64,000 nt of DNA from Variovorax paradoxus (GTDB lineage Bacteria; Pseudomonadota; Gammaproteobacteria; Burkholderiales; Burkholderiaceae_C): the NCBI GenBank assembly GCA_016806145.1, contig CP063167.1, positions 1,980,501 through 2,044,500 of the forward strand, in the 5' to 3' direction. This document shows positions 26,190 to 35,347 of this stretch, one piece after another (the stretch's first letter is position 1; each line of letters starts with the position of its first letter). The position numbers and the translations under genes were made by a program. Below the pieces are notes generated by a model. The model searched no databases. It was not told the origin of the DNA and saw only the letters and a program-made list of their open reading frames with translations.

Positions 26190-27212
26190 ATGAGCGACAA
26201 GAAGCCCAACCCCGTGATCAATGCGGTGTCCAATGTCGTGGCGGCCCTGCGCGCCGACGACGACCAGATCGCGGTGGCGAAGGCCCACGAATCCCTCGAA
26301 CCCCAGGCGATCGAGAAACTCACGCCCGAGGAGGCGCGCCGGCAACCGACCGCGGCCGATGCCGTGAAGAAGGTGCTCGAGCGGCAGAACCGCTCGGCTG
26401 AGCCCGAGACCCTGGTGCCCGGCGTGACCACGCGCGAGCTGTCGGTGGACGGCGCCACCGGCCCGCTGGCCGCCACGCTCTACACGCCCGCGGGCCAGGG
26501 GCCCTTTCCCGTCGTCCTGTATTTCCATGGCGGCGGCTGGGTGATCGCCAACCGGCAGGTGTACGACGGCGGCGCGCGCGGGCTTGCCGCGGCCGCGCAG
26601 GCCATGGTGCTGTCGGTCGACTACCGGCTCGCGCCCGAGCACAAGTTCCCGGCCGCATGGGACGACGCGCTGGCCGCCTACCGCTGGCTCGCGGCGAACG
26701 CGGCTTCGTTCGGCGGCGATGCCTCGCGCCTCGCGCTCGCGGGCGAGTCGGCCGGCGGCAACCTGGCGGTGGCAACGGCCATCGCCGCGCGCGATGCCGG
26801 CCTGAGCGCCCCGCGCCATGTGCTGTCGGTCTACCCGGTCGCGCAGACCAGCCGCAACACCGAGTCCTACCTCGAGAACGCGATCGCCAAGCCGCTCAAT
26901 CGCGCGATGATGGACTGGTTCTTCACCCATGTGACGCGCAGCGAGCAGGACCTCGACGACCCGCGGCTGTCGCTGGTCGATGCGCCGCTCGCGGGCCTGG
27001 CGCCCGTCACCATCGTCAATGCCAGGCTCGATCCGCTGCGCAGCGACGGCGCGAAGCTCGAGAGCGCCCTGCTCGAGGCCGGCGTGGAGGTCGCGCGCCA
27101 GGAGTACGAGGGCGTGGCGCACGAGTTCTTCGGCGCCGCGGCGGTGCTCGAGAAGGCCAGGGACGCGCAGGCCTTCGCGGGCGAGCGGCTGCGGCGATCG
27201 TTCGCGCGCTGA
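26190..27212 (+). CDS. Alpha/beta hydrolase, hormone-sensitive-lipase family
   Basis: This 340-residue serine esterase belongs to the HSL (fold-3) family. It has the HGGGW oxyanion motif (VLYFHGGGWV), the nucleophile elbow ALAGESAGGNLA, a catalytic aspartate in NARLDPLRSDG and the histidine in GVAHEFFG. An N-terminal cap region of about 90 residues rich in Ala and Glu precedes the catalytic core. No signal peptide is visible, so it is probably cytoplasmic. AGGAG precedes the ATG. It lies 144 bases downstream of the TetR-hydrolase gene and may have its own promoter. The substrate is likely a short-chain ester or amide. Confidence 0.93.
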   Translation: MSDKKPNPVINAVSNVVAALRADDDQIAVAKAHESLEPQAIEKLTPEEARRQPTAADAVKKVLERQNRSAEPETLVPGVTTRELSVDGATGPLAATLYTPAGQGPFPVVLYFHGGGWVIANRQVYDGGARGLAAAAQAMVLSVDYRLAPEHKFPAAWDDALAAYRWLAANAASFGGDASRLALAGESAGGNLAVATAIAARDAGLSAPRHVLSVYPVAQTSRNTESYLENAIAKPLNRAMMDWFFTHVTRSEQDLDDPRLSLVDAPLAGLAPVTIVNARLDPLRSDGAKLESALLEAGVEVARQEYEGVAHEFFGAAAVLEKARDAQAFAGERLRRSFAR

Positions 27213-27244
27213 GCACCCGGAACCCACATGACTGCGAGCACACC

Positions 27245-27631
27245 ATGAGCTTGACCGGCTACCTCGTCGAGGACAACCCCCTGATTCGCGACAGCCTGAT
27301 CGCGACGCTGGAAGAGCTCGCGCCCGTGCACATGGTCGGCACCGCCGAGACCCAGGCCGAGGCCGTGGCCTGGCTGCACGACGCCGACGGTCAATGGGAC
27401 GTGGCCGTGGTCGATCTCTTCCTGCGCCACGGCACCGGCTTCGGCGTGCTCATGGGCTGCAGGGACCGCCTGCCGCGCCAGCGCATGGTGATCTTCTCGA
27501 ACTTCGCGACCCAGGACATGCGCGAGCGCGCGCTGCTGCTGGGTGCCGATGCGGTGTTCGACAAGTCGACGGAGATCGAGGGCCTGCTGCGCTTTCTCGA
27601 GGAGACGGAGCGCGCGGTCGACCGGTCCTGA
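27245..27631 (+). CDS. Single-domain response regulator
   Basis: This 128-residue protein is a receiver domain with no output domain. The acidic pair E9/D10 (YLVEDN), phosphoacceptor D57 (VAVVDLFL), S85 (MVIFSNF) and K107 (VFDKS) are in the expected order. No histidine kinase is encoded in the window, so its partner must lie elsewhere. It starts 32 bases after the lipase-family gene and converges with the alcohol dehydrogenase gene. The ribosome site is weak. Such proteins usually relay phosphate or bind a partner protein. Confidence 0.88.
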   Translation: MSLTGYLVEDNPLIRDSLIATLEELAPVHMVGTAETQAEAVAWLHDADGQWDVAVVDLFLRHGTGFGVLMGCRDRLPRQRMVIFSNFATQDMRERALLLGADAVFDKSTEIEGLLRFLEETERAVDRS

Positions 27632-27645
27632 AGGCGAGCGCGTCG

Positions 27646-28749
27646 TCAGTCGGGAAAGCGCAGCACGGCCTTGATGGTCCGGCCCTGCTCGCCGTCTTCC
27701 ACCGCCTCGTTGATCTGGTCGAAGGCATAGAACCGGATCAGTTTGTCGAAGGGGAAGCGCCCCTGCCGATACAGCTCGACCAGCTTCGGGATGAACAGGT
27801 CCGGCACCGAATCGCCCTCGCAGATGCCGCGGATCTTGCGGCCCAGCAGCAGGCCCCAGGTGTCGAGCCCGATCTCGCTGCCGAATGCGGGCGCGCCGAT
27901 CATGCCGCACTCGCCCATGATCTGGATCGAGTCGACGGCCTGGCGCAGGGCCGTGAGATTGCCCGAGGTCTCGAGCGAGAACTGGGTTCCGCCGCCACCG
28001 GTGATCTCCTGGATGCGCCGCACCGGGTCGGTGGTCCGCGGGTTGACCACATGGGTGGCGCCGAGCTCGAGCGCGAACTGCAGGCGCGCCTCGTTCGGGT
28101 CGACGCAGATGCGGATCGCGCACCCGGTCACGTTGGCCGCGAGCAGCGCCGAGAGGCCGACCGAGCCCGCGCCGTAGATGGCGATCGAATCGCCGGCCTG
28201 CGGGCGCAGCGAGTTGATGACCGCGCCCGCGCCGGTCTGCACGCCGCAGCCCAGCGGGCCCATGATCTCGAGCGGTACGTCCGACGGGATCTTCACCACG
28301 CTGCGTTCGGTGCCCAGGGCGTAGGTCGCGAACGAGGACTGGTTGAAGAAGGCACCGTGCACGACGTCGCCGCCCTTGTGCATGGTGGGCGTTCCGTCCA
28401 TGCGCGCGAAGCCGAAGTTGGCCTTGAAGAAGTGCCGGCAGTACATGGGCTTGCCGGTCTGGCAGGTGTCGCAGTGGCCGCAGAAGTTGCAGCTCATCAC
28501 GACGTGGTCGCCGGGCTGGAGCTTGCTCACGCGGCTGCCGACCTGTTCGACGATGCCCGCGCCCTCGTGGCCGTACACCGCGGGAAAGGGCGCGGGCACC
28601 ACCTGGTCGCGCGGCAGGGTGTCGGTGTGGCACACGCCGCAGCTCTTCATGCGGATGAGCACCTCGTCGTCGCGCGGCGCCTCCAGTTCGATGTCCTCGA
28701 GGGTGAACTTGCCACCCTTCTCGCGCATGACGGCGGCTGTGATCTGCAT
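27646..28749 (-). CDS. Zinc-dependent alcohol dehydrogenase (aryl/benzyl-alcohol type)
   Basis: This 367-residue enzyme is a zinc-containing medium-chain alcohol dehydrogenase. The catalytic zinc ligands are in CGVCHTD, GHEGAG and GPLGCGVQTGAG. The structural zinc is held by CNFCGHCDTCQTGKPMYC, and the Rossmann motif is YGAGSVGLSALLAA. The closest familiar architecture is that of XylB-type aryl-alcohol dehydrogenases. It follows the aldehyde dehydrogenase gene in the same direction (59-base gap), so the pair should oxidise an alcohol to its acid. Confidence 0.93.
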   Translation of the reverse strand: MQITAAVMREKGGKFTLEDIELEAPRDDEVLIRMKSCGVCHTDTLPRDQVVPAPFPAVYGHEGAGIVEQVGSRVSKLQPGDHVVMSCNFCGHCDTCQTGKPMYCRHFFKANFGFARMDGTPTMHKGGDVVHGAFFNQSSFATYALGTERSVVKIPSDVPLEIMGPLGCGVQTGAGAVINSLRPQAGDSIAIYGAGSVGLSALLAANVTGCAIRICVDPNEARLQFALELGATHVVNPRTTDPVRRIQEITGGGGTQFSLETSGNLTALRQAVDSIQIMGECGMIGAPAFGSEIGLDTWGLLLGRKIRGICEGDSVPDLFIPKLVELYRQGRFPFDKLIRFYAFDQINEAVEDGEQGRTIKAVLRFPD

Positions 28750-28808
28750 GGGATGACCTCTTTGGGTGACGGGGGATGGGGGAGGGCGAAGGGTTGCGTG
28801 TCGCGGGC

Positions 28809-30296
28809 TCAGGCCTTGGGCGCGAACCAGGGCGCGGCCACCCGCGTCTGGATCGTCACGGCCTTGAGGTGGGTGTACATGTTGAGCGTCTCGTGGCAGT
28901 ACTCGCTGCCGATCCCGCTCTCCTTGAAGCCGCCGAAGGGCGAGCCGCTCGCGAGGTTGAAGTAGTGGTTGATCCACACCGAGCCGGCCTGCAGCCGTTC
29001 GGCCGTGTCCCAGGCGTTGCGCAGGTTGCCGGTGTAGAGGCCGGCGGCCAGGCCGTAGCGCACGCCGTTGGCCTCCTCGATCATCCGGTCGTGGTCCTTC
29101 CAGCGGATCACGCTGAGCACCGGGCCGAAGATCTCCTCCTGCGCGATGCGCATGCGGTTGTCGGCCTCGAACACCGTCGGCGCGATGAAGTGGCCGTGGG
29201 CCTGCCCCTCGACGGCGATGCGCTGGCCGCCGGTCATCAGCCGCGCGCCTTCGGCCTTGCCGATGCCGATGTAGTTCATCACGCGCTCGCCCTGCTCGGG
29301 CGACACGAGGTTCGAGAGCACGGTGTCGGGCGCGAGCGCCGCGCCGACCTTCACGCGCTCCATGCCGGCGACGAGGCGGTCCATCACGGCGTCGTAGACC
29401 GCGTCGTGCACGAACAGCCGGGTGCCGGCGAGGCAGGACTGGCCGTTGCAGTACAGGGTCGCGAACATCGCGTTGTCGACCACCGCGTCGATGTCCTCGA
29501 TGTCGGGAAAGATGATGTTCGGGCTCTTGCCGCCCAGTTCCAGCGACACGGGCACCAGCCGCTCGGCACCGGCGCGCGAGATGATCCGGCCGACCTCGCT
29601 GCTGCCCGTGAAGGCCAGCTTCGCCACGCCGGGGTGCGCGGTCAAGGCGGCGCCGGCTTCCTCGCCGAAGCCGGGCACGATGTTGATGACGCCCGGCGGA
29701 AAGATCTTCGCGATGTGCCTGCACAGCTCCAGCGTGCTGAGCGAAGCGTTCTCGTCGGGCTTCAGCACCACCGTGTTGCCGGCAGCGATCGCGGGCGCGA
29801 TCTTGAAGGCCGCCATGATCGCGGGCACGTTCCACGGAATGATCTGGCCGCACACGCCGTAGGGCTCGCGGCGGGCGACCATGTAGCCGCCGGGAATCGG
29901 GCGGCCGAATCCCTCGTGCGTGATGGCCGCGGCCGCGAAGTAGCGGTACTGCGAGATCGCGAACTGGTGATCGAGGCCGGTCTCGAAGAGGCGTCGCCCG
30001 ATGTCGACCGAATCGATGCTTGCGAGGCGCTGCTGGTCGGCCTCCACGGCCGCCGCCAGTTTCAGCAGCAGGGCCGAGCGTTCCTCGGGCGCGGTGGCGC
30101 GCCAGGCCGGGAAGGCCCTGGCGGCGGCCCGCACGGCCGCGTCGACCTCGGCGGCGCCGCAGCGGGCAATGCGCGCGATCTGCTCGCCCGTGCCCGAATG
30201 CAGGGCCGCGAAGGTCGGGCCGTCGACCGGCTGGAATGCGTTGTCGATGAAGGCACCGTAGGTTTCGGAAAGACCGAGGTCGTGGATCGAGCTCAT
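28809..30296 (-). CDS. NAD(P)-dependent aldehyde dehydrogenase
   Basis: This 495-residue aldehyde dehydrogenase has the catalytic cysteine in YCNGQSCLAGTR, the general-base glutamate in SLELGGKSPN, the cofactor segment FTGSSEVGRII and the C-terminal FGGFKESGIGSEY. The ATG at 30296 is preceded by AGAGGA nine bases upstream. An in-frame ATG at 30317 is less well placed. It is the first gene of a two-gene operon with the alcohol dehydrogenase and faces an AraC-type regulator gene across a 249-base promoter region. It probably oxidises the aldehyde made by its partner. Confidence 0.94.
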   Translation of the reverse strand: MSSIHDLGLSETYGAFIDNAFQPVDGPTFAALHSGTGEQIARIARCGAAEVDAAVRAAARAFPAWRATAPEERSALLLKLAAAVEADQQRLASIDSVDIGRRLFETGLDHQFAISQYRYFAAAAITHEGFGRPIPGGYMVARREPYGVCGQIIPWNVPAIMAAFKIAPAIAAGNTVVLKPDENASLSTLELCRHIAKIFPPGVINIVPGFGEEAGAALTAHPGVAKLAFTGSSEVGRIISRAGAERLVPVSLELGGKSPNIIFPDIEDIDAVVDNAMFATLYCNGQSCLAGTRLFVHDAVYDAVMDRLVAGMERVKVGAALAPDTVLSNLVSPEQGERVMNYIGIGKAEGARLMTGGQRIAVEGQAHGHFIAPTVFEADNRMRIAQEEIFGPVLSVIRWKDHDRMIEEANGVRYGLAAGLYTGNLRNAWDTAERLQAGSVWINHYFNLASGSPFGGFKESGIGSEYCHETLNMYTHLKAVTIQTRVAAPWFAPKA

Positions 30297-30545
30297 CAAG
30301 GGATTCCTCTGCATGGATGGATGGGGCGCGCGACCGGCCTGGTTTGGCTCGGTCGGCTCGGCTGGCGCCAGTCTTGAGGAAGATGCGGCGCGCCGCGATC
30401 CGGAATGCGAAGCGCTATCCGCGATGCGCAGGACGAGGCCTCCGGGCGTTCCCGTATCGCTTTTCCATGCGGGGAACGCACCCCTAGAATGCTCGCGCGG
30501 CTGCCGTGCGCACGAGCCGCCACGCAGTCCGTGGAAGGGGCGACC

Positions 30546-31499
30546 ATGCACTATCGAACCCATGATCTCGACGAAGCGATCCACGCCGTGGGCGCCGTGT
30601 ACTGCCCGCACGAACTCCACCTGGATCGTCGGGCCAGGGCCCTGGACACGCGGTTGAGTGCGACCGAGGCCCGGCCGCTGGCACTGGTCCAGCTGGCCTA
30701 CGGCGCGCGCGTGGAAGTCGACGCGGGCGAGTTCCCCGGCCTGTTCCTGTTCATGCGCTGCACGGCCGGCGAAGGCACCGTCTCCCAGGGCAACCGCAGC
30801 GCCACCTGGCGGGCCGGCACGACGATCCCCGTGTCGGCCGGCCGGCCCACCCGTTTCGATTTCGGCGCCAGCTTCGAGCAGATCACCTTCCGGCCCGATA
30901 CGGCCGCCTTGGAGGCTTGCTGCGCCAGCCTCGTCGGCCGTCCGCTCGACGATGGACTGAAGTTCGATCCCGTGCCGTTTACGCCGGCGCTCGAGCGTTC
31001 ATGGTCCGGCGTGTGGGACCTGGTCGATACCCTGCCCGCGGCGCTGCCGGCGCCGGCTTATCGTGCGCTCGAGCAGTTCGTCCTCATGTCGCTGCTCCAC
31101 GGGCATCCGCACAACTACACGGGCTGGATGCGCGGAGAGCAGCCCGCATCGCGGCCCGCGCGCCTCGCGACCCTGGCCGAGTCGTTCATTCACGACCGCA
31201 TCGCGGACCTGTCGCTGACGGTGTCCGACATCGCCTCTTCGCTGGGCGTCGGCGTGCGTGCCTTGCAGCTGGCGTTCCAGGCGCACCGCGGCATCACGCC
31301 GACGGCCTATGTGCGGCGCATCCGTCTGGCGCAGGTGCGCGAGCGCCTGCTGGACGCGGAAGACGACGACACCGTGACCGACATCGCGTTCGCCCATGGC
31401 TTCTTCCACCTGAGCCGTCTCGCGCAGCAGTACAAGGCGCAGTTCGGCGAGTCGCCTTCCGACACCTTGCGCGCACGCCATCGCCGCTCGGCGCGCTGA
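30546..31499 (+). CDS. AraC-family transcriptional regulator
   Basis: This 317-residue regulator has an AraC-binding-like N-terminal domain (about residues 10-170) and a C-terminal double helix-turn-helix of the AraC type (SLTVSDIASSLGVGVRALQLAFQAHRGITPTAYVRRIRLAQVRERLL, then VTDIAFAHGFFHLSRLAQQYKAQFGESPSDTLR). GGAAGGGG precedes the ATG. It is divergent from the aldehyde/alcohol dehydrogenase operon and most likely activates it in response to the alcohol, aldehyde or acid. Confidence 0.93.
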   Translation: MHYRTHDLDEAIHAVGAVYCPHELHLDRRARALDTRLSATEARPLALVQLAYGARVEVDAGEFPGLFLFMRCTAGEGTVSQGNRSATWRAGTTIPVSAGRPTRFDFGASFEQITFRPDTAALEACCASLVGRPLDDGLKFDPVPFTPALERSWSGVWDLVDTLPAALPAPAYRALEQFVLMSLLHGHPHNYTGWMRGEQPASRPARLATLAESFIHDRIADLSLTVSDIASSLGVGVRALQLAFQAHRGITPTAYVRRIRLAQVRERLLDAEDDDTVTDIAFAHGFFHLSRLAQQYKAQFGESPSDTLRARHRRSAR

Positions 31500-31555
31500 G
31501 CCGCGGCGCGAGTCCGTACCATGGCGGGTTCGCCATCCGCCTCGACCCGCTCTCC

Positions 31556-32047
31556 ATGTCAGACCCCGTTTTCCGCCAAGCCCTTCCTTCCGATGCCGAA
31601 CGCTGCTACGCGATCGAGATCGGTGCCTACGAAGGCGACGAGGCCGCCACGCTGGCCAAGATCCGCACCCGCATCGCGCAGTACCCGCAGGGCTTCGTCG
31701 TCATGGAGCTCGAGGGACAGCTCATCGGCTTCATCAACAGCGGATGCGCGCACGACGTCGTGATGTCGGACGAGGCGTTCAAGGAACTGGTCGGCCACGA
31801 TGCCGAGGCACCCAACGTCGTGATCATGTCGGTGGTCATCGATCCGCCGTTCCAGGGGCGGGGATACGCCACCGTGATGATGAAGACCTTCGTCGAGCGG
31901 ATGCGGCGGGCCGGCAAGCGGACGATCCACCTGATGTGCAAGGAGCGGCATGTGGCGCTCTATGAACGCCAGGGGTATCGGTATGTGCGGCCTTCGCCGT
32001 CGGACCACGGGGGGATGTCCTGGCACGAGATGGTGATGACGCTGTAA
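31556..32047 (+). CDS. GNAT-family N-acetyltransferase
   Basis: This 163-residue acetyltransferase has the acetyl-CoA-binding A motif SVVIDPPFQGRGYATVMMKTFVERM and a C-terminal LYERQGYRYV strand typical of the GNAT fold. The ATG at 31556 starts MSDPVFRQALPSDAERCYAIE. It follows the AraC gene by 56 bases and converges with a LysR gene. The acceptor (amine, amino acid or peptide) is unknown. It resembles arylalkylamine acetyltransferase-like members in general pattern only. Confidence 0.9.
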   Translation: MSDPVFRQALPSDAERCYAIEIGAYEGDEAATLAKIRTRIAQYPQGFVVMELEGQLIGFINSGCAHDVVMSDEAFKELVGHDAEAPNVVIMSVVIDPPFQGRGYATVMMKTFVERMRRAGKRTIHLMCKERHVALYERQGYRYVRPSPSDHGGMSWHEMVMTL

Positions 32048-32053
32048 CCGACG

Positions 32054-32069
32054 TGCCGCCGCCGCGGCA
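32054..32069. terminator. Hairpin between convergent GNAT and LysR genes
   Basis: TGCCGC (32054-32059) pairs with GCGGCA (32064-32069) around a 4-base loop in the 35-base gap between convergent genes. There is no T-run, so this is at best a weak or Rho-assisted terminator. Confidence 0.35.
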
Positions 32070-32082
32070 GGTCACGAATCCT

Positions 32083-32979
32083 TCAATCGATGAAGGACGC
32101 CAGCTCTTCGGGTGACCCGGTGGGGAATGCCTCCTTCAGGAAGTCCAGGAACGCCGACACGCGCGCGCTCAGGAGCCGACGCGACGGATACAGCGCCCAC
32201 AGCGCGATCTCGGGTCCCTCGACATCGCCCCACAGCGTGAGCTTTCCCGCGCGCAGGTCATGCGTCACCAGCGACAGCGGCAGCCGCGCGGCGCCCACGC
32301 CCGCCCTGGCCGCGTCGCGGACCATGAACAACGAGGACAGGCGCAGCACGGGTTTCGCGGCGATGCGCTTCGTGCCCGAACGACTGCGCATCTCCCAGGT
32401 CACGGTCTCGTCTCCCGTGCCGCCTTCGCGCAGCACGGCCGGCACCGGCGCCTTGCCCGCCGGCCGCGCAAGCGTCGGACTCGCGACCACCACGAGCCGG
32501 TCCCTGAGAAAGATCCGGCCCACCAGTTGCGCATCGGGGTCCGGATTCACCCGGATCACCACGTCATAGCCCTCCTCGACCATGTCGACGGCCCGGTCCT
32601 CGGTCGTCACCTCCAGCTGAACCTCGCCGTGCTTCAGCGCGAAACGCGCGGCGAGCTTGCCCATCGCGGCCTGCGAGAACAGCAGCGGCGCGCTCACCCT
32701 CAATCGGCCGCGCGGTGCCTGGCCGCCCGACGCGATCTCCGCGGCGGTTTCGTCGATCTCGGTGAGCAGCACGCTGGTTCGCTCGTAGAGGGCACGGCCT
32801 TCCTCGGTGAGCTTGAGGGTGCGCGCGCCGCGCTCCAGCAGGCGCAGGCCGAGCTCGCTTTCGAGGTCGGCGACCCGGCGCGACAGCGTCGCCTTGGGCC
32901 GACCGGATTCGCGGGCCGCGCGCCCGAAGCCCCCGTGGCGCGCCACGAGGTTGAAGTCGGCGAGGGCAAGAAAGTCCAT
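32083..32979 (-). CDS. LysR-family transcriptional regulator
   Basis: This 298-residue LysR regulator has the winged helix-turn-helix at residues 1-60 (LVARHGGFGRAARESGRPKATLSRRVADLESELGLRLLERG) and a periplasmic-binding-like effector domain (GRLRVSAPLLFSQAAMGKL, EGYDVVIRVNPDPDAQLVGR). It is divergent from an NmrA-like reductase gene across 107 bases. That pairing is very common in proteobacteria, with the LysR protein controlling the reductase. Confidence 0.93.
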   Translation of the reverse strand: MDFLALADFNLVARHGGFGRAARESGRPKATLSRRVADLESELGLRLLERGARTLKLTEEGRALYERTSVLLTEIDETAAEIASGGQAPRGRLRVSAPLLFSQAAMGKLAARFALKHGEVQLEVTTEDRAVDMVEEGYDVVIRVNPDPDAQLVGRIFLRDRLVVVASPTLARPAGKAPVPAVLREGGTGDETVTWEMRSRSGTKRIAAKPVLRLSSLFMVRDAARAGVGAARLPLSLVTHDLRAGKLTLWGDVEGPEIALWALYPSRRLLSARVSAFLDFLKEAFPTGSPEELASFID

Positions 32980-32989
32980 GGTCCTGGAT

Positions 32990-33046
32990 GTTCCATTGAT
33001 GAGACGAGGTGTCCAAATATACGGGCTATCGGATCATCCATGGAAC
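32990..33046. promoter_or_regulatory. Inverted repeat in the LysR/NmrA divergent promoter
   Basis: GTTCCAT (32990-32996) and ATGGAAC (33040-33046) are perfect 7-base arms separated by 43 bases between the divergent LysR and NmrA-like genes. They could mark two LysR contact sites. The wide spacing makes chance a real alternative. Confidence 0.3.
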
Positions 33047-33086
33047 TCGGAAGATCAAGGCTCCTTCAACGAACCGGAGCCATTCC

Positions 33087-33953
33087 ATGACCATCCTCAT
33101 CACCGGCGCGAGCGGAAACATCGGCCGCCAAGTCGTCCAGCAACTCGCCGACCGCGGCGCCACCGTGCGAGCGCTCGTGCGCGATCCATCGAAAGTCGCG
33201 TTCCCCGCAGGCGTGGAGGTCGCGCAGGGCGACCTGCTCGACGTGGACGCGATGCGCCGCGCCCTGGCGGGCGTCTCCACCCTGTTCCTGCTCAACGGCG
33301 TCGTGCCCGACGAGTTCACGCAGGCCCTGGTCGCGCTCAACCTGGCGCGCGAGGCGGGGATCGAGCGCGTCGTCTACCTGTCCGTGATCCACAGCGACAT
33401 CTACGTGAACGTCCCGCATTTCGCGGGCAAGTTCGCGGTGGAACGCATGCTCGAGCAGATGGGCTTCGGCGCCACCATCCTGCGGCCGGCCTATTTCATG
33501 CAGAACGACCTGACGATCAAGGACGTGGTGCTCGGGCACGGCGTCTACCCGATGCCGATCGGCGGCAAGGGGCTGGCGATGATCGACACGCGCGATATCG
33601 CGGAGATCGCCGCCATCGAACTGATGAAGCGCGAGGCGTCCGCACCGCTCGCGCTCGATCGCATCAACCTCGTCGGGCCCGACACGCTGACCGGCCACGA
33701 CATCGCCGGCATCTGGTCGGATGTGCTGGACCGCCCGATCGCCTATGGCGGCGACGACACCGCCGGCTTCGAGAAGAACCTGCAGAACTTCATGCCGGGC
33801 TGGATGGCCTACGACATGCGTCTCATGAGCGAACGCTTCCTGTCGGACGGAATAATCCCGCAGGCCGACGACGTGCAAAGGCTCGTGGCGCTGCTGGGAC
33901 GGCCGCTGCGCTCGTACCGCGATTTCGCATCCGGCCTCGCCGCCGCGGCCTGA
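33087..33953 (+). CDS. NmrA-like NAD(P)-binding protein (atypical SDR)
   Basis: This 288-residue atypical short-chain dehydrogenase of the NmrA/QorB type has the N-terminal cofactor motif ITGASGNIGRQVVQQL, LVRDPSKVAFPAGVEVAQGDLLD, and RPAYFMQNDL. Members are NADPH-dependent quinone reductases or redox sensors. The ATG at 33087 is the natural start before MTILITGASG. The gene is followed after 38 bases by the DUF1857 gene, and the two are probably one operon under the divergent LysR regulator. Confidence 0.93.
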   Translation: MTILITGASGNIGRQVVQQLADRGATVRALVRDPSKVAFPAGVEVAQGDLLDVDAMRRALAGVSTLFLLNGVVPDEFTQALVALNLAREAGIERVVYLSVIHSDIYVNVPHFAGKFAVERMLEQMGFGATILRPAYFMQNDLTIKDVVLGHGVYPMPIGGKGLAMIDTRDIAEIAAIELMKREASAPLALDRINLVGPDTLTGHDIAGIWSDVLDRPIAYGGDDTAGFEKNLQNFMPGWMAYDMRLMSERFLSDGIIPQADDVQRLVALLGRPLRSYRDFASGLAAAA

Positions 33954-33991
33954 ACACCCGATCCACCAACGAACACCAAGGACGCACCGTC

Positions 33992-34465
33992 ATGATCTAC
34001 TCATCCGCCACGGTCGCCGTGAACCCGCACGGCGAAACCCCGCTCACGCGCGAGCAAGCGTGGAAAGGCCTCGAACTGAAGGCGCGCGACGCACGCCTGT
34101 TCCTCCCACCCGGCCTGTGCACGCGTTGCGATGTCGTCGAGCAGGGCGCGACCCACTTCGTGCGCGAGGCCACGATCGCCGGCGCCGACCTGCGCGAGAT
34201 CATCGCCCTGGAGCCGCAGCGCAAGGTCACCTTCTTCCAGGCGAGCGGTCCGCGCGAAGGCGCGATCGTCAACGAGCTGTTCGAGGACGAGGCCGGCGCG
34301 TTGCAGCTGCGCTTCTATTGCTACATCGGACTGCGCGGCAAGACGCCGAACGGCCCCGAGGAGCAGGCCGAGCAGGCGATGTTCGACAGCGAGCAGGGCT
34401 ACCGCAGCGCGCTGCTGTCGACCTTGAAGCGCACGCGCGAACTGCTCGTCCAGGGCCGACTGTGA
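33992..34465 (+). CDS. DUF1857 (AtaL-like) SRPBCC-fold protein
   Basis: This 157-residue protein appears to belong to the AtaL/DUF1857 family, which has an SRPBCC-like fold and no known reaction. The typical order of segments is LTREQAWKGLELKARDARLFLPPGL, FVREATIAGADLREII, KVTFFQASGPREGAIVNELFEDEAG and RFYCYIGLRG. It follows the NmrA-like reductase gene by 38 bases. A role in binding a small hydrophobic molecule is a guess from the fold. Confidence 0.85.
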   Translation: MIYSSATVAVNPHGETPLTREQAWKGLELKARDARLFLPPGLCTRCDVVEQGATHFVREATIAGADLREIIALEPQRKVTFFQASGPREGAIVNELFEDEAGALQLRFYCYIGLRGKTPNGPEEQAEQAMFDSEQGYRSALLSTLKRTRELLVQGRL

Positions 34466-34484
34466 GGACATGCCGTGGACACGC

Positions 34485-34504
34485 ACCCCGTCATGCGACG
34501 GGGT
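34485..34504. terminator. Strong hairpin between convergent genes
   Basis: ACCCCGTC (34485-34492) pairs perfectly with GACGGGGT (34497-34504) around a 4-base loop. It lies between the convergent DUF1857 and isochorismatase-family genes, where a bidirectional terminator is expected. There is no T-run. Confidence 0.55.
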
Positions 34505-34542
34505 CGAGTTCGCGGATGGTGCGCTGCCATCCCCTTGCGTCC

Positions 34543-35196
34543 TCAGCCCGCGCTGGCGGGCACCGGCGTGTTGAGCAGCTGCTGCTCCCACAGGTAGGCG
34601 ATGCCGCTGCCTCCCGCGTGCTGCGTGATCACCTGGGTCAAGGCGGCGGCGCTGTCCGTGCGTGCCCAGTCGCGCTGCCATTCCGAGGCGACCGCGAGCC
34701 AGGTGAGCATGTTCGCGCCGGCCGCGATCATGCGCTGGATCGCGACCTGGTGCGCCTCGACCGAGACGCCGCCCGACGCATCGGTGACCACGGTGACGTC
34801 CCAGCCTTCGCCGAGGGCCTGGATCGTCGGCATCGCGACGCAGACCTCGGTCCACAGGCCCGCGATGATCAGTTGCTTGCGGCCCGTGGCCTTGACCGCG
34901 TCGACCACGGTCTTGTCCTGCCAGGTGTTGATGAAGGTGCGGTCGATGACCTCCTGCCCGGGAAACACATCGGTGAGCTGCGGAAAGAGCAGGCCGCCGC
35001 GCTCGGCGATCACGCTCGTCAGGATGGTGGGAACGCCGAAGGCCTTGGCGGCCTTCGCGAGGCCGACGGTGTTGTTGACGACCATCTGCGGTTCGTGACT
35101 GTTCAGGTTCGCGAGCTGGTAGGGCTGGTGGTCGATCAGGACGAGGACCGAGTCTTCGGGACGAAGAAGCGAAGAAAGGCCGTTGCGAGAAGTCAT
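34543..35196 (-). CDS. Isochorismatase-family cysteine hydrolase (YcaC-like)
   Basis: This 217-residue cysteine hydrolase of the isochorismatase superfamily has the expected catalytic triad: aspartate in VLVLIDHQPYQL, lysine in TWQDKTVVDAV, and the nucleophilic cysteine in AGLWTEVCVAMP. Length and the GLLFPQLTDVFPGQ segment fit the YcaC group, whose substrates are mostly unknown. The ATG at 35196 opens MTSRNGLSSLLRPEDSV. It is divergent from a LysR gene, which probably controls it. Confidence 0.92.
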   Translation of the reverse strand: MTSRNGLSSLLRPEDSVLVLIDHQPYQLANLNSHEPQMVVNNTVGLAKAAKAFGVPTILTSVIAERGGLLFPQLTDVFPGQEVIDRTFINTWQDKTVVDAVKATGRKQLIIAGLWTEVCVAMPTIQALGEGWDVTVVTDASGGVSVEAHQVAIQRMIAAGANMLTWLAVASEWQRDWARTDSAAALTQVITQHAGGSGIAYLWEQQLLNTPVPASAG

Positions 35197-35347
35197 TGCT
35201 GGTTCCTGTGTTGCCGCTGTTGCGGGATGGGTTCGAGACGACGAGTTCGCTCGTGGCGACGTCGTCCGCAGGGAGTATTGCGATCCAGCGCTTCGCCCGG
35301 TAGTACCATCTTTCGGCGAACTGTGTCGCGATTGGAGGAACGCCAGC

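Noticed and set aside
24453..27227. A 924-codon open frame opposite the TetR-hydrolase and lipase-family genes
   Set aside because: It has no recognisable domain and spans two real genes and their spacer on the other strand. It is a product of high GC content.
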